Shown here one piece after another: positions 16,639 through 24,741 of a stretch of 64,000 bases of DNA. The DNA is from Chloroflexota bacterium (GTDB lineage Bacteria > Chloroflexota > Anaerolineae > Anaerolineales > UBA11579): the NCBI GenBank assembly GCA_013112575.1, contig JABFGG010000003.1, positions 1 through 64,000 on the forward strand. Direction: 5' to 3'. Position 1 is the stretch's first letter; each line of letters begins with the position of its first letter. Below the pieces are notes generated by a model, which had not been told where the DNA came from, made no database searches, and was given only the letters and a program-made list of their open reading frames with translations. The translations under genes were made by a program, and so were the position numbers.

Positions 16639-17580
16639 ATGGCCGACAAGGTCGCCATTGTCGCTGTCGGCGGCAATGCACTAATCAAAGATAAAAACAA
16701 TAAAACTATCGCAGACCAGTACGAAGCTGCCAGCAACACCATGGGGCATATCGCCTCGATGATCCAGGATGGCTGGAATGTCGTAGTGACACATGGCAAT
16801 GGCCCGCAGGTAGGTTTCATTCTGCGTCGTTCAGAGTTATCCGCACACGAACTGCACCCTGTATCATTGGATTACTGCGGTGCGGATACGCAAGGTTCAA
16901 TCGGTTACATGTTCCAACGTGCCTTACGCAATGAGTTCAAGAAGCGTGGTATGGACAAGGTAGCCTCTACAGTGGTTACCCAGGTGCGTGTTAGTGCTGA
17001 TGACCCCGCTTTTCAGAATCCTGCAAAACCGATCGGCTCATTCCTTGACGAAGAAGCTGCCAAAGAACGTATGAAAGAGGGTAAGACTTTTGTTGAGGAT
17101 TCTGGCCGTGGTTGGCGTCAGGTTGTACCTTCACCCCTGCCAGAAGAGATCGTTGAAAAACGGGCTATCGAAAGCCTCATCAAAGCCGGGGTGGTCGTGA
17201 TCGCCACTGGCGGTGGTGGTATCCCCGTCGTGGAAGACGAGAATGGCGACTTGCAAGGCATCGAAGCTGTGATCGACAAGGATTTTGCTTCTTCCTTGTT
17301 GGCCAATGAGATCGATGCTGATTTGTTGCTGATCTCAACCGCAGTTGAGAAGATTGCCTTGAATTTCAACACACCCGATGAAAAATACCTCGATGAGATG
17401 ACCGTTGCTGAAGCCGAGCAATATATCGAAGAAGGTCATTTTGCACCGGGTAGTATGTTGCCCAAAGTAAAAGCCTGCATCAAGTTCCTTGAGAATGGCG
17501 GCAAGAAAGCCCTTGTTACCGATCCTCCCAACATCCCGCGCGCCCTAAAAGGCGAAACGGGGACATGGATCGTTCCTTAG
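16639..17580 (+). CDS. arcC: Carbamate kinase
   Basis: This 313-residue protein has the normal family length with VAIVAVGGNALI at the start, VVTHGNGPQVGFILRRSEL, and the ATP-site region VVIATGGGGIPVV. Carbamate kinase makes ATP from carbamoyl phosphate and ADP. In purine-fermentation clusters the equivalent gene is yqeA. AGGAG lies 8 bases before the start, and only 21 bases separate it from the knotted transcarbamylase gene, so the two steps are clearly coupled. Confidence 0.95.
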   Translation: MADKVAIVAVGGNALIKDKNNKTIADQYEAASNTMGHIASMIQDGWNVVVTHGNGPQVGFILRRSELSAHELHPVSLDYCGADTQGSIGYMFQRALRNEFKKRGMDKVASTVVTQVRVSADDPAFQNPAKPIGSFLDEEAAKERMKEGKTFVEDSGRGWRQVVPSPLPEEIVEKRAIESLIKAGVVVIATGGGGIPVVEDENGDLQGIEAVIDKDFASSLLANEIDADLLLISTAVEKIALNFNTPDEKYLDEMTVAEAEQYIEEGHFAPGSMLPKVKACIKFLENGGKKALVTDPPNIPRALKGETGTWIVP

Positions 17581-17586
17581 TTATGT

Positions 17587-17609
17587 TAGGGCGGCCATTG
17601 GCCGCCCTA
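17587..17609 (+). other. GC-rich palindrome in carbamate kinase/threonine synthase spacer
   Basis: A perfect 10-bp stem (17587-17596 with 17600-17609, loop ATT) starts 7 bases after the carbamate kinase stop. It lacks a U-run. Its TAGGGCGGCC...CCCTA shape resembles the dispersed palindromes at 47128 and 56894, though the sequence differs. Confidence 0.7.
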
Positions 17610-17623
17610 CTTACAGTGAATTT

Positions 17624-18865
17624 ATGAATAAAGCAATCGGATATCAATGTAGCATTTGTGACAAAACCTATGGTCTGGATGAGGTGACCTATACCTGCCC
17701 TGATGATGGCGGTAATTTGAGCGTCGTCCTGGATTACGATGGCATCAAGGCCACCACTTCACCAGCAGACATCCAGGCTTCCTCATCCCAGTCTATCTGG
17801 CGCTACCTGCCCTTGTTGCCTGTTGGTGAACCCGGACACGAGAAAACGTCCTTACACGCCGTAGGCTGGACACCAACTTTTGCGCCAACCAAGCTCAGTG
17901 AGCAAACAGGCATCAAACAGTTGTGGGTCAAAGACGAAAGTCGTAACCCCACGGCCTCGTTCAAAGACCGTGCCAGTGCCTTGCTGGTTGTGCGTGCTGC
18001 CGAGATCGATGCTGAGATCACGGTAACAGCATCTACGGGTAACGCCGGTGCAGCTCTGGCCGGGATGGCCGCCGCTACCGGGCGCAAAGCCGTTATCTTC
18101 GCACCCAAGACCGCCCCGCCCGCCAAGATCGCCCAACTGTTGATCTTCGGCGCCAAGGTCGTTTTAGTGGATGGCACCTATGATGATGCCTTTGACTTAT
18201 CGGTCGAGACCACCAAAGAATTCGGCTGGTACAACCGCAACACGGGCTACAACCCTTTCACTGCTGAAGGCAAAAAGACTGCTGCTTTTGAGATATGGGA
18301 GCAGGTCATCTTACAACAAGATCTGGATAGGCCTTTGTGTGTCTTTGTGTCCGTGGGTGATGGCAATATCATCTCTGGTCTACATAAAGGCTTCAAAGAC
18401 CTGCATGCCCTCGGTTGGCTAGAGCACATGCCACGTATCTTTGGTGTGCAATCGGAAGGTTCGGCAGCTATCTACAACGCCTATGCTGCCGGGACGGAAG
18501 AGATCAAAGCTGTCTCAGCCACTACCCTGGCCGATAGCATTTCAGTAGACCTGCCACGCGATGGCCTGCGCGCCTTGCGTGCTGCCACCCAGACCAATGG
18601 CGCTTACATTCAGGTCAGTGATGAAGCCATCATCTCGGCTATCGCCGATCTCGGTCCTGTAGGTGTCTTTGCAGAACCGGCAGGCTCAACCGCTTATGCC
18701 GGGGTACAAAAAGCCCTGGAGGATGGTCAGATCACGATGGATGATCCTGTGCTGGCTTTGAACACCGGTAGTGGCCTGAAAGACGTAAAAGCTGCCATGC
18801 AGGCAGCTGGGGAGGCTCCGATCATCAAACCTGATCTGGATGCCGTCAAGGAGTTGTTGAACTAA
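17624..18865 (+). CDS. Threonine synthase-like PLP enzyme
   Basis: The 413-residue protein is a fold-type II PLP enzyme. An N-terminal Cys motif (CSIC near residue 8 and a later YTCPDDG) is typical of archaeal-type threonine synthases, and the PLP-Lys is in KDESRNPTASFKDRA. VTASTGNAGAALAGMAA binds the phosphate. It may make threonine from phosphohomoserine. Its place between carbamate kinase and a second PLP gene also allows a lyase role like that of YgeX (diaminopropionate ammonia-lyase) in the urate cluster. Sequence alone does not decide. Confidence 0.82.
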   Translation: MNKAIGYQCSICDKTYGLDEVTYTCPDDGGNLSVVLDYDGIKATTSPADIQASSSQSIWRYLPLLPVGEPGHEKTSLHAVGWTPTFAPTKLSEQTGIKQLWVKDESRNPTASFKDRASALLVVRAAEIDAEITVTASTGNAGAALAGMAAATGRKAVIFAPKTAPPAKIAQLLIFGAKVVLVDGTYDDAFDLSVETTKEFGWYNRNTGYNPFTAEGKKTAAFEIWEQVILQQDLDRPLCVFVSVGDGNIISGLHKGFKDLHALGWLEHMPRIFGVQSEGSAAIYNAYAAGTEEIKAVSATTLADSISVDLPRDGLRALRAATQTNGAYIQVSDEAIISAIADLGPVGVFAEPAGSTAYAGVQKALEDGQITMDDPVLALNTGSGLKDVKAAMQAAGEAPIIKPDLDAVKELLN

Positions 18866-18870
18866 TCAAA

Positions 18871-19824
18871 ATGAGTGCATCGCCTGTTTTTTCGGTCATC
18901 GTACCCATTTACAACGAGTCCGGCTCGATTCCTGAGCTCCATCGCCGTATCTGTGAAGTCATGGATGCGGTTGACGAAACTTGGGAATTTATACTGGTTG
19001 ACGACGGCTCACGAGACAATTCGCGCGACTTGATCCAGGAATTGGCCGCGGAAGATGAACGAGTCCGTCCGGTGATCTTTGCGCGTAATTTTGGCCAGCA
19101 GAATGCCGTGGTTGCAGGTTTAGATTACAGTCGTGGCAAGGCCGTTATCGTGATCGATGCCGATCTGCAAGACCCGCCTGAGCTAATCCATGAGTTGATC
19201 GCCAAATGGCGTGAAGGCTATGAAGTGGTCTATGCTCAACGCACTGAACGAGCCGGCGAAAGTTTTATGAAGCTGATCACGGCCAAGCTCTTTTACCGTG
19301 TGATCGATCGCATCACCGACATCGACCTGCCTCTGGATACCGGCTTCTTCCGGCTGCTTGACCGCACGGTGGTTGACGTGATGGTCGATATGCGTGAGCA
19401 TCATCGCTTTTTCCGTGGTTTGTCCATATGGGTGGGGTTCCGCCAGATCGCCGTTCCATATAAACGTGCGGCGCGCTTCGCGGGGGAGACGCATTACACC
19501 TTGCGGAATATGGTCCGCCTGGCGGCCACGGCCATCACGGGCTTTTCCTTTTTTCCATTACAGGTAGCCACTTTTCTCGGGTTTTTCTCGGCAGGCATCA
19601 GCCTGCTGGCTATCCCCACAGTAATCATCCTGCGTCTGGCTGGTGTACAAGCTTTTCTTGGCCAGGCCACGACCCTCATCGCTGTGTTGTTCTTTGGCGG
19701 TGTGCAGTTAATTTCATTAGGTATTTTAGGCGAATACATTGGACGTTTATACGACGAAGCCCGCGGCCGCCCACTTTACATCGTGCGCGAAGCCCCGGAC
19801 ATGAACCATGGCGATACAGACTAG
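18871..19824 (+). CDS. Family 2 glycosyltransferase, polyprenyl-phosphate type
   Basis: The 317-residue protein has a GT2 domain (VIVPIYNESGSIPELHRRI, DDGSRDNS, VIDADLQDPPE with the DxD) followed by two C-terminal membrane segments and EYIGRLYDEARGRPLYIV. This is the GtrB/ArnC/DPM1-like layout that transfers a sugar from a nucleotide donor to polyprenyl phosphate. It begins 5 bases after the threonine-synthase-like gene, so it is in the operon physically, but it has no obvious part in heterocycle catabolism. Confidence 0.88.
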   Translation: MSASPVFSVIVPIYNESGSIPELHRRICEVMDAVDETWEFILVDDGSRDNSRDLIQELAAEDERVRPVIFARNFGQQNAVVAGLDYSRGKAVIVIDADLQDPPELIHELIAKWREGYEVVYAQRTERAGESFMKLITAKLFYRVIDRITDIDLPLDTGFFRLLDRTVVDVMVDMREHHRFFRGLSIWVGFRQIAVPYKRAARFAGETHYTLRNMVRLAATAITGFSFFPLQVATFLGFFSAGISLLAIPTVIILRLAGVQAFLGQATTLIAVLFFGGVQLISLGILGEYIGRLYDEARGRPLYIVREAPDMNHGDTD

Positions 19825-19878
19825 CTGATGATAGCTCTGTGCCGCTGCGGTTAAAAATCTTATTTGGAGAACACCATT

Positions 19879-21339
19879 ATGATCAACCTTGAAGTTATGC
19901 AAGACCGTCTTGAACGAGCGGCATCACGTGCCAAAGAACGAGACATCATCATCCCCACATATGCACAGATGAAAGACCCGTCCAAAACACCGGACAAGTA
20001 CAAAGAAGAACTGGGCAGCGTTGGTTTGTGGGATGTAGCCCCGCGCAATCTCTTCCGTATCACCTGGAAGAACCAGCCAGTGGCATCGGGTGGTGGATTT
20101 GGGGATGTCAATTACATTGAGTTCCCCTCAAGCATCACCGGTACCAAAGCCCGTATCATTGCATTGGTGGGCAAGTGGTTCCCCACTGGCGCGCACAAAG
20201 TTGGGGCAGCTTTTAGTTGTCTCGTGCCTCGCTTGGTAACCGGCCAGTTCGACCCCACCACCCAGAAAGCCGTTTGGCCTTCCACCGGCAATTACTGCCG
20301 TGGTGGTGCTTATGACTCGGCACTGCTTGCCACTGAGTCCATCGCTATTCTGCCAGAGGGCATGAGTAAGGAACGTTTTGATTGGCTGGCCAATATCGCT
20401 GGTGAAACCATCAAGACCCCCGGCAGTGAGTCCAACGTCAAAGAGATCTTCGATAAATGCTGGGAACTGCGCGAGTCTGGTCAGGATTTGATGATCTTCA
20501 ACCAGTTCGACGAATTCGGCAATTACCTGTGGCACTATGACGTCACCGGGCATGCCATGGAAGAAGTACTCAAGAAAGAACTGGGCCCCAATGATACTTA
20601 TCGCGGCGTGGCCCTCACCACGGGTTCCGCCGGCACGATCGCCTGTGGCGATTATATGAAGCAGGCTTTCCCAGGCAGCAAGATCGTAGCCAGTGAAGCC
20701 TTGCAATGCCCCACCTTGCTCGAAAACGGCTTTGGTGCCCATCGCATCGAGGGTATTGGCGATAAACACGTACCCTGGATCCACAACGTCAAGAACACTG
20801 ACATGGTAGTTGCCATCGATGACAACTCCGTGGTCAACATCGCCCGTTTGTTCAATGAACCTGCCGGCCGCGAGTATCTCGCCAGCCAGGGCGTTCCCCA
20901 GGACTTCGTTGACGGTCTTGACCGCCTCGGTTTCTCTGGTATCGCCAACGTGCTCTCCAGCATCAAATTCGCCAAATACTACGAGATGGATGAGAATGAT
21001 GTCGTAGTCACGGTATTGACCGACTCGATGGAACTGTACGGCAGCCGCCTCACGGAAATGCACGAGGAACACGGCGAGTACTCTCAGCTTGACGCGTCTG
21101 CCGATTTCGCTCGCTACCTCCTGGGTGAATCCACGGACAATCTCATCGAACTGAGCTATGAAGACCGCAAGCGCGTCCACAACCTCAAGTACTTCACCTG
21201 GGTCGAGCAGCAAGGCAAGACCTATGAAGAGATCCAGGCACAATGGTACGATGATGATTACTGGACCGGTGTACAACAGCAGGTCCCCGAGATCGATTCC
21301 TTAATCGAAGAGTTCAATGCAAAAGTTGGCTTGAACTAA
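19879..21339 (+). CDS. PLP-dependent enzyme, cysteine-synthase/TrpB-like, unknown substrate
   Basis: The 486-residue protein belongs to the fold-type II PLP superfamily. The putative Schiff-base Lys is in WFPTGAHKVGAAFSCL, and ALTTGSAGTIACGDYMKQAF looks like the phosphate-binding loop. It is longer than cysteine synthase and I cannot place it in a characterised subfamily. ATG 19879 is chosen because TTGGAG precedes it at normal spacing. Its setting among carbamoyltransferases, carbamate kinase and hydantoinase suggests a lyase acting on an amino acid intermediate, taking the place of YgeX. Confidence 0.8.
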   Translation: MINLEVMQDRLERAASRAKERDIIIPTYAQMKDPSKTPDKYKEELGSVGLWDVAPRNLFRITWKNQPVASGGGFGDVNYIEFPSSITGTKARIIALVGKWFPTGAHKVGAAFSCLVPRLVTGQFDPTTQKAVWPSTGNYCRGGAYDSALLATESIAILPEGMSKERFDWLANIAGETIKTPGSESNVKEIFDKCWELRESGQDLMIFNQFDEFGNYLWHYDVTGHAMEEVLKKELGPNDTYRGVALTTGSAGTIACGDYMKQAFPGSKIVASEALQCPTLLENGFGAHRIEGIGDKHVPWIHNVKNTDMVVAIDDNSVVNIARLFNEPAGREYLASQGVPQDFVDGLDRLGFSGIANVLSSIKFAKYYEMDENDVVVTVLTDSMELYGSRLTEMHEEHGEYSQLDASADFARYLLGESTDNLIELSYEDRKRVHNLKYFTWVEQQGKTYEEIQAQWYDDDYWTGVQQQVPEIDSLIEEFNAKVGLN

Positions 21340-21343
21340 CAAA

Positions 21344-21395
21344 CAACACCTGGAGTTAAAATAACGCGTAACGCCTTCAGGTGTTGCGCGTTATT
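21344..21395 (+). promoter_or_regulatory. Interleaved 9-bp complementary pairs upstream of unknown gene
   Basis: CAACACCTG (21344-21352) pairs with CAGGTGTTG (21378-21386), and AATAACGCG (21360-21368) pairs with CGCGTTATT (21387-21395). The pairs are interleaved and the two right arms touch, so both cannot form fully at once. The last arm ends 5 bases before the ATG at 21401, where no ribosome binding site is obvious. This looks like a two-state leader. Confidence 0.65.
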
Positions 21396-21400
21396 TGCTT

Positions 21401-21985
21401 ATGGCTCAACTACCTTCTTCTACTGACCTTGTCCTTGTTGCTTTTCTGCCTTCGCCGCGCGATTTGGACATTGCCCGCACCCTGGGCTGGTATCGTATTC
21501 CTTTGCGTTCCTCCCCTAAGGTTGTGGCTGTAGATTGGCTGGCTTTTTACCAACCCAAAAGCTTTGGCGAAGATCACAGATGGCGTATAGAAACCGTCGC
21601 GCCTGTCAAAGGACATGAGCTGGCTACTCGCGCTGAGCTTTTGAAGGATGAGGCCGATCATCCTCGCTCACGTGAAGAGTATTTCAAGGTTCAGTTAGGC
21701 CCCCTACAAAGCCTGCCCACTCCCATCCTGGCCGGGAATTGGAAGCGGGTGAATTTCTTATACACCACTGGAGAATTGATATTGTCTGCCGAAACTGTCA
21801 ATGACCTGACCGTGCGGGACGAGGAGCGCCAGGTATTATGGCGTGCCTTGCGTGAGCGCGCCCTTGAAGCCCAGAGTTATAAAGCCGAAGACTTGCCCGA
21901 GCTGGCCGTTGACCCTGGTATATTGGCTTTGTTAGGCATGATGACAGGGTCGAAGGCAGGCCCTCTATGGGAACAGGATGAATGA
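21401..21985 (+). CDS. Unknown conserved-looking protein upstream of hydantoinase
   Basis: From ATG 21401 the protein is 194 residues, with no signal peptide or membrane segment. It has recognisable blocks (AFLPSPRDLDIARTLGWYRIP, VAVDWLAFYQPKSFGED, APVKGHELATRAELL, YFKVQLGPLQSL) that I associate with an uncharacterised bacterial family, but I know no function. The stop lies inside the start of the hydantoinase gene (8-base overlap), so the two are probably translationally coupled. An in-frame TTG at 21395 lies within the leader hairpin. Confidence 0.7.
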   Translation: MAQLPSSTDLVLVAFLPSPRDLDIARTLGWYRIPLRSSPKVVAVDWLAFYQPKSFGEDHRWRIETVAPVKGHELATRAELLKDEADHPRSREEYFKVQLGPLQSLPTPILAGNWKRVNFLYTTGELILSAETVNDLTVRDEERQVLWRALRERALEAQSYKAEDLPELAVDPGILALLGMMTGSKAGPLWEQDE

Positions 21986-23405
21986 CATGCTTTTGATAAA
22001 GAACGGAACTCTTGTAACCGCCGAAAAAACCTTCGATGCTGATATCCTCATAGATGGAGAAAAAATCCATTCTGTTGGGCAGGACTTGGCGCCAGGTGAT
22101 GCTGAAGTCATAGATGCCTCTGGCAAACTGATCATGCCGGGGGGCATTGATCCCCACGTGCACCTCGATTTGCCCATGTTCGATACCGTATCATCGGATG
22201 ACCATTACACTGGACATAAAGCGGCTGCTTTTGGTGGCACCACAACTGTGATGGATTTTGTGCCGCAGGCTGATGAAGGTCCGTTACGACCTGCGATTGA
22301 TGAGTGGCACGAGAAAGCCGACGATAAAGCGGCTATCGATTTCGGTTTCCATATGAATATCACCCGCTTCGATGAAGCCATCGCCGAGGAAATCCCCACT
22401 CTGCTCGATCTGGGCATCCCCACCCTTAAGGTCTTTACAGCCTACAACGGCCGTTTGCGTCTCCAGGACCATGAGATATTTCGCGTTTTCCAGATTGCCA
22501 GGGAACATGGCATGCTCACAATGCTGCATGCCGAAAATGGTGATGTCATCGACGTGTTGAAGGCCCAGGCTCTGGCCGATGGAAATACTGAACCAATCTG
22601 GCATGCCCGCACACGCCCTGGCTGGGGTGCTGTTGAGTCGGTCTTGCGTGCCTGTGCCCTGGCTGCCCAGGCCGACGCGCCGCTATACATCGTCCACATG
22701 AATACAGCGGGCGGAGCGGAAATGCTCAAATATGCCCGCCGGCAAGGTGTGCAGGTTATGGGTGAAACTTGCCCCCAATACCTCTTCTTTACTGAAGAGC
22801 ACATGCAGCGTGAAGATGGTGCCAAGTGGATCTGCTCTCCGCCCATGCGCAGTGCTGAAGATAATGCTGCCTTGTGGCAAGCGCTGACCAACGATGAAAT
22901 GCACGTGGTAGGTACTGATCATTGCCCCTTCTTCTTTGATGGCACACAAACCATTGACTACGAGGGTCAACCAATTGCCATTCCGGGCAAGGAATTGGGA
23001 GCGGAGGATTTCACCAAGATACCCAATGGTTTGCCAGGAGTCGGAGACCGTATGCCTATCATGTGGACCTACGGTGTTGGGGAAGGGCGCATAACCCCCA
23101 ACCAGTTCGTGGCCTACACCAGCACCAACGCGGCCAAGATATTTGGCCTGTATCCGCAAAAGGGAGCTTTGCAAGCAGGCTCAGATGCCGATATCGTCAT
23201 TTGGGACCCCGACCGCAAACTGACTTATGGAGTGGAGCACAGTCACCATCGTGCGGACTACAACCTGTACGATGGCTGGGAGTTGACCGGTTTTCCGGAC
23301 AAGGTTTTCTTACGAGGAGAGATGATCGTTAATGGCGAAGAGTGGCTGGGCCACCGTGGCATGGGCAAGTTCCTGAAACGCAGGCCGGGCGCAGAGGTAT
23401 TCTAG
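21978..23405 (+). CDS. hydA: D-hydantoinase / dihydropyrimidinase
   Basis: The 475-residue amidohydrolase has all key metal-site elements: DPHVHLDLP, the carboxylated Lys in TLKVFTAYNGRL, MLHAENGDV, IVHMNTAGGAEM and VGTDHCPFFF. It opens cyclic amide rings such as hydantoins or dihydropyrimidines. The homologous hyuA/hydA gene belongs to the anaerobic urate/purine cluster of gut bacteria. ATG 21978 overlaps the upstream stop; ATG 21987 is an alternative. It closes the catabolic block, and the next gene begins directly after its stop. Confidence 0.93.
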   Translation: MNDMLLIKNGTLVTAEKTFDADILIDGEKIHSVGQDLAPGDAEVIDASGKLIMPGGIDPHVHLDLPMFDTVSSDDHYTGHKAAAFGGTTTVMDFVPQADEGPLRPAIDEWHEKADDKAAIDFGFHMNITRFDEAIAEEIPTLLDLGIPTLKVFTAYNGRLRLQDHEIFRVFQIAREHGMLTMLHAENGDVIDVLKAQALADGNTEPIWHARTRPGWGAVESVLRACALAAQADAPLYIVHMNTAGGAEMLKYARRQGVQVMGETCPQYLFFTEEHMQREDGAKWICSPPMRSAEDNAALWQALTNDEMHVVGTDHCPFFFDGTQTIDYEGQPIAIPGKELGAEDFTKIPNGLPGVGDRMPIMWTYGVGEGRITPNQFVAYTSTNAAKIFGLYPQKGALQAGSDADIVIWDPDRKLTYGVEHSHHRADYNLYDGWELTGFPDKVFLRGEMIVNGEEWLGHRGMGKFLKRRPGAEVF

Positions 23406-24698
23406 ATGCTTTCTGGAAAGCCGGGGAAAACTCTATTTGTATCACTATTTCTATTCAGCTTGGTTTCCCTTGGCAGCGCCTCATCAGCATTCCCTCAGCC
23501 TCAAATCGCTTTTAACCATGATCTCCTATACCTGAACGTCCATACAGGCAATTTAATGATCTGGCCCGCCGGGCAAGATGCACTGGAGATATTAGCAAGT
23601 GCATCTTCAGATAGCCGTGTGCAGGTCGATGGCTCAATTGTCTCTTACACTGCCAGTGATAGTGCACATGAACTGGCTTTGGTAATTGAACGTGTTGACA
23701 GTACTTTTGAGATTCTTTGGTTATCTTCACAAACATTGGATGTGGAAACAATAGGTGAATTTTTTAGCCTCCCGGAAGTCAAGATTTCCCCGAATGGCAG
23801 GTGGTTAGCTTATAGAGAAGAAGAATCGGTAGAGATATTCGCTGTTGACTTGGACGAGCCAGAAAAGAAGATTTCGGTTGGTATATGTAAAAAAACGGAA
23901 ATGGAATTGAGAACAATTGGATGTCGCTCATTTCATTGGTCGCCCAATGGTGCACAATTAGCCTGGACAGATGGGCGCGGCCTTTGGATTGCCCAGCCAC
24001 CTGCTTATGAGAAGAAAGTCTTGAATAACTATCGCCTGCACCGCATCGATGAAGAGGATACGATTGTCGTTGGGTATGGAATTATCTCCTGGTCACCCAA
24101 TAGCCGCTATCTAATACTAGTGAGATCAAGATACATAGAGGGGGGATTGTTTGAGTTATTAGACGCACAAAATGGTAATTTGGTTGAAATCCCTGGCACT
24201 TTCCAACATGGGGACACTTTGCCACTTTTTGTAACCTGGCTTGATGGGTATCTCTTTTCAGTGAATTCCAGGGACGGCCGCTTCGAAAGGGGGCCAGGGG
24301 CAGCTATTTGGCGAATCGATCCATCATCTCATGAACTCCTGTTGCATGAGAACAGATACTTTTTTGGGATGCCCTGTGGGATTGTCACGGATACTGGGTT
24401 GTACGATGATCACCATGTTTATTATGTAATAAGTCATGTGGAGCGAGAATATTGTTTAGAAGACTTCGACCATGGTTTGTACTTCTCTTCATTGCCAGGG
24501 AGCTATCCTATCTTGCACCAAGAGTTACCCGGATATGAATATTGGTATGGTGGTTTTTTATGGTCGCCAGACGATCAATTTTCAATCATGTTTGTGGAAG
24601 ATTGGTCCATCTTGAATCTAGAAGAAGAGACTGTAGAAAATTTCACTTCGATTATAGGGAGGAGTGAGGATATCTGCTGCTTTACTTGGGTAGAATAG
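23406..24698 (+). CDS. Secreted beta-propeller protein (TolB-like)
   Basis: The 430-residue protein has a signal peptide (FVSLFLFSLVSLGSASSAF) and repeated blades such as EVKISPNGRWLAYREEE, FHWSPNGAQLAWTDG and ISWSPNSRYLILVRS, typical of TolB/WD40-like propellers. The start codon follows the hydantoinase stop directly. The gene is AT-richer than the catabolic genes and probably not functionally tied to them. Confidence 0.78.
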   Translation: MLSGKPGKTLFVSLFLFSLVSLGSASSAFPQPQIAFNHDLLYLNVHTGNLMIWPAGQDALEILASASSDSRVQVDGSIVSYTASDSAHELALVIERVDSTFEILWLSSQTLDVETIGEFFSLPEVKISPNGRWLAYREEESVEIFAVDLDEPEKKISVGICKKTEMELRTIGCRSFHWSPNGAQLAWTDGRGLWIAQPPAYEKKVLNNYRLHRIDEEDTIVVGYGIISWSPNSRYLILVRSRYIEGGLFELLDAQNGNLVEIPGTFQHGDTLPLFVTWLDGYLFSVNSRDGRFERGPGAAIWRIDPSSHELLLHENRYFFGMPCGIVTDTGLYDDHHVYYVISHVEREYCLEDFDHGLYFSSLPGSYPILHQELPGYEYWYGGFLWSPDDQFSIMFVEDWSILNLEEETVENFTSIIGRSEDICCFTWVE

Positions 24699-24741
24699 GG
24701 CCTTATATTTACCTGAAAAGTGACCTTGGCCCATTCCAAAA

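Noticed and set aside
20128..21276. 382-codon open frame antisense to the long PLP enzyme gene
   Set aside because: It lies wholly inside a gene with clear PLP-enzyme motifs, has no ribosome binding site or recognisable domain, and is the kind of long shadow frame produced by GC-rich third positions.
21344..21395. Full H-type pseudoknot
   Set aside because: With both 9-bp stems formed there would be no bases to cross the first stem, so simultaneous formation is not geometrically reasonable; competing hairpins are the better reading.
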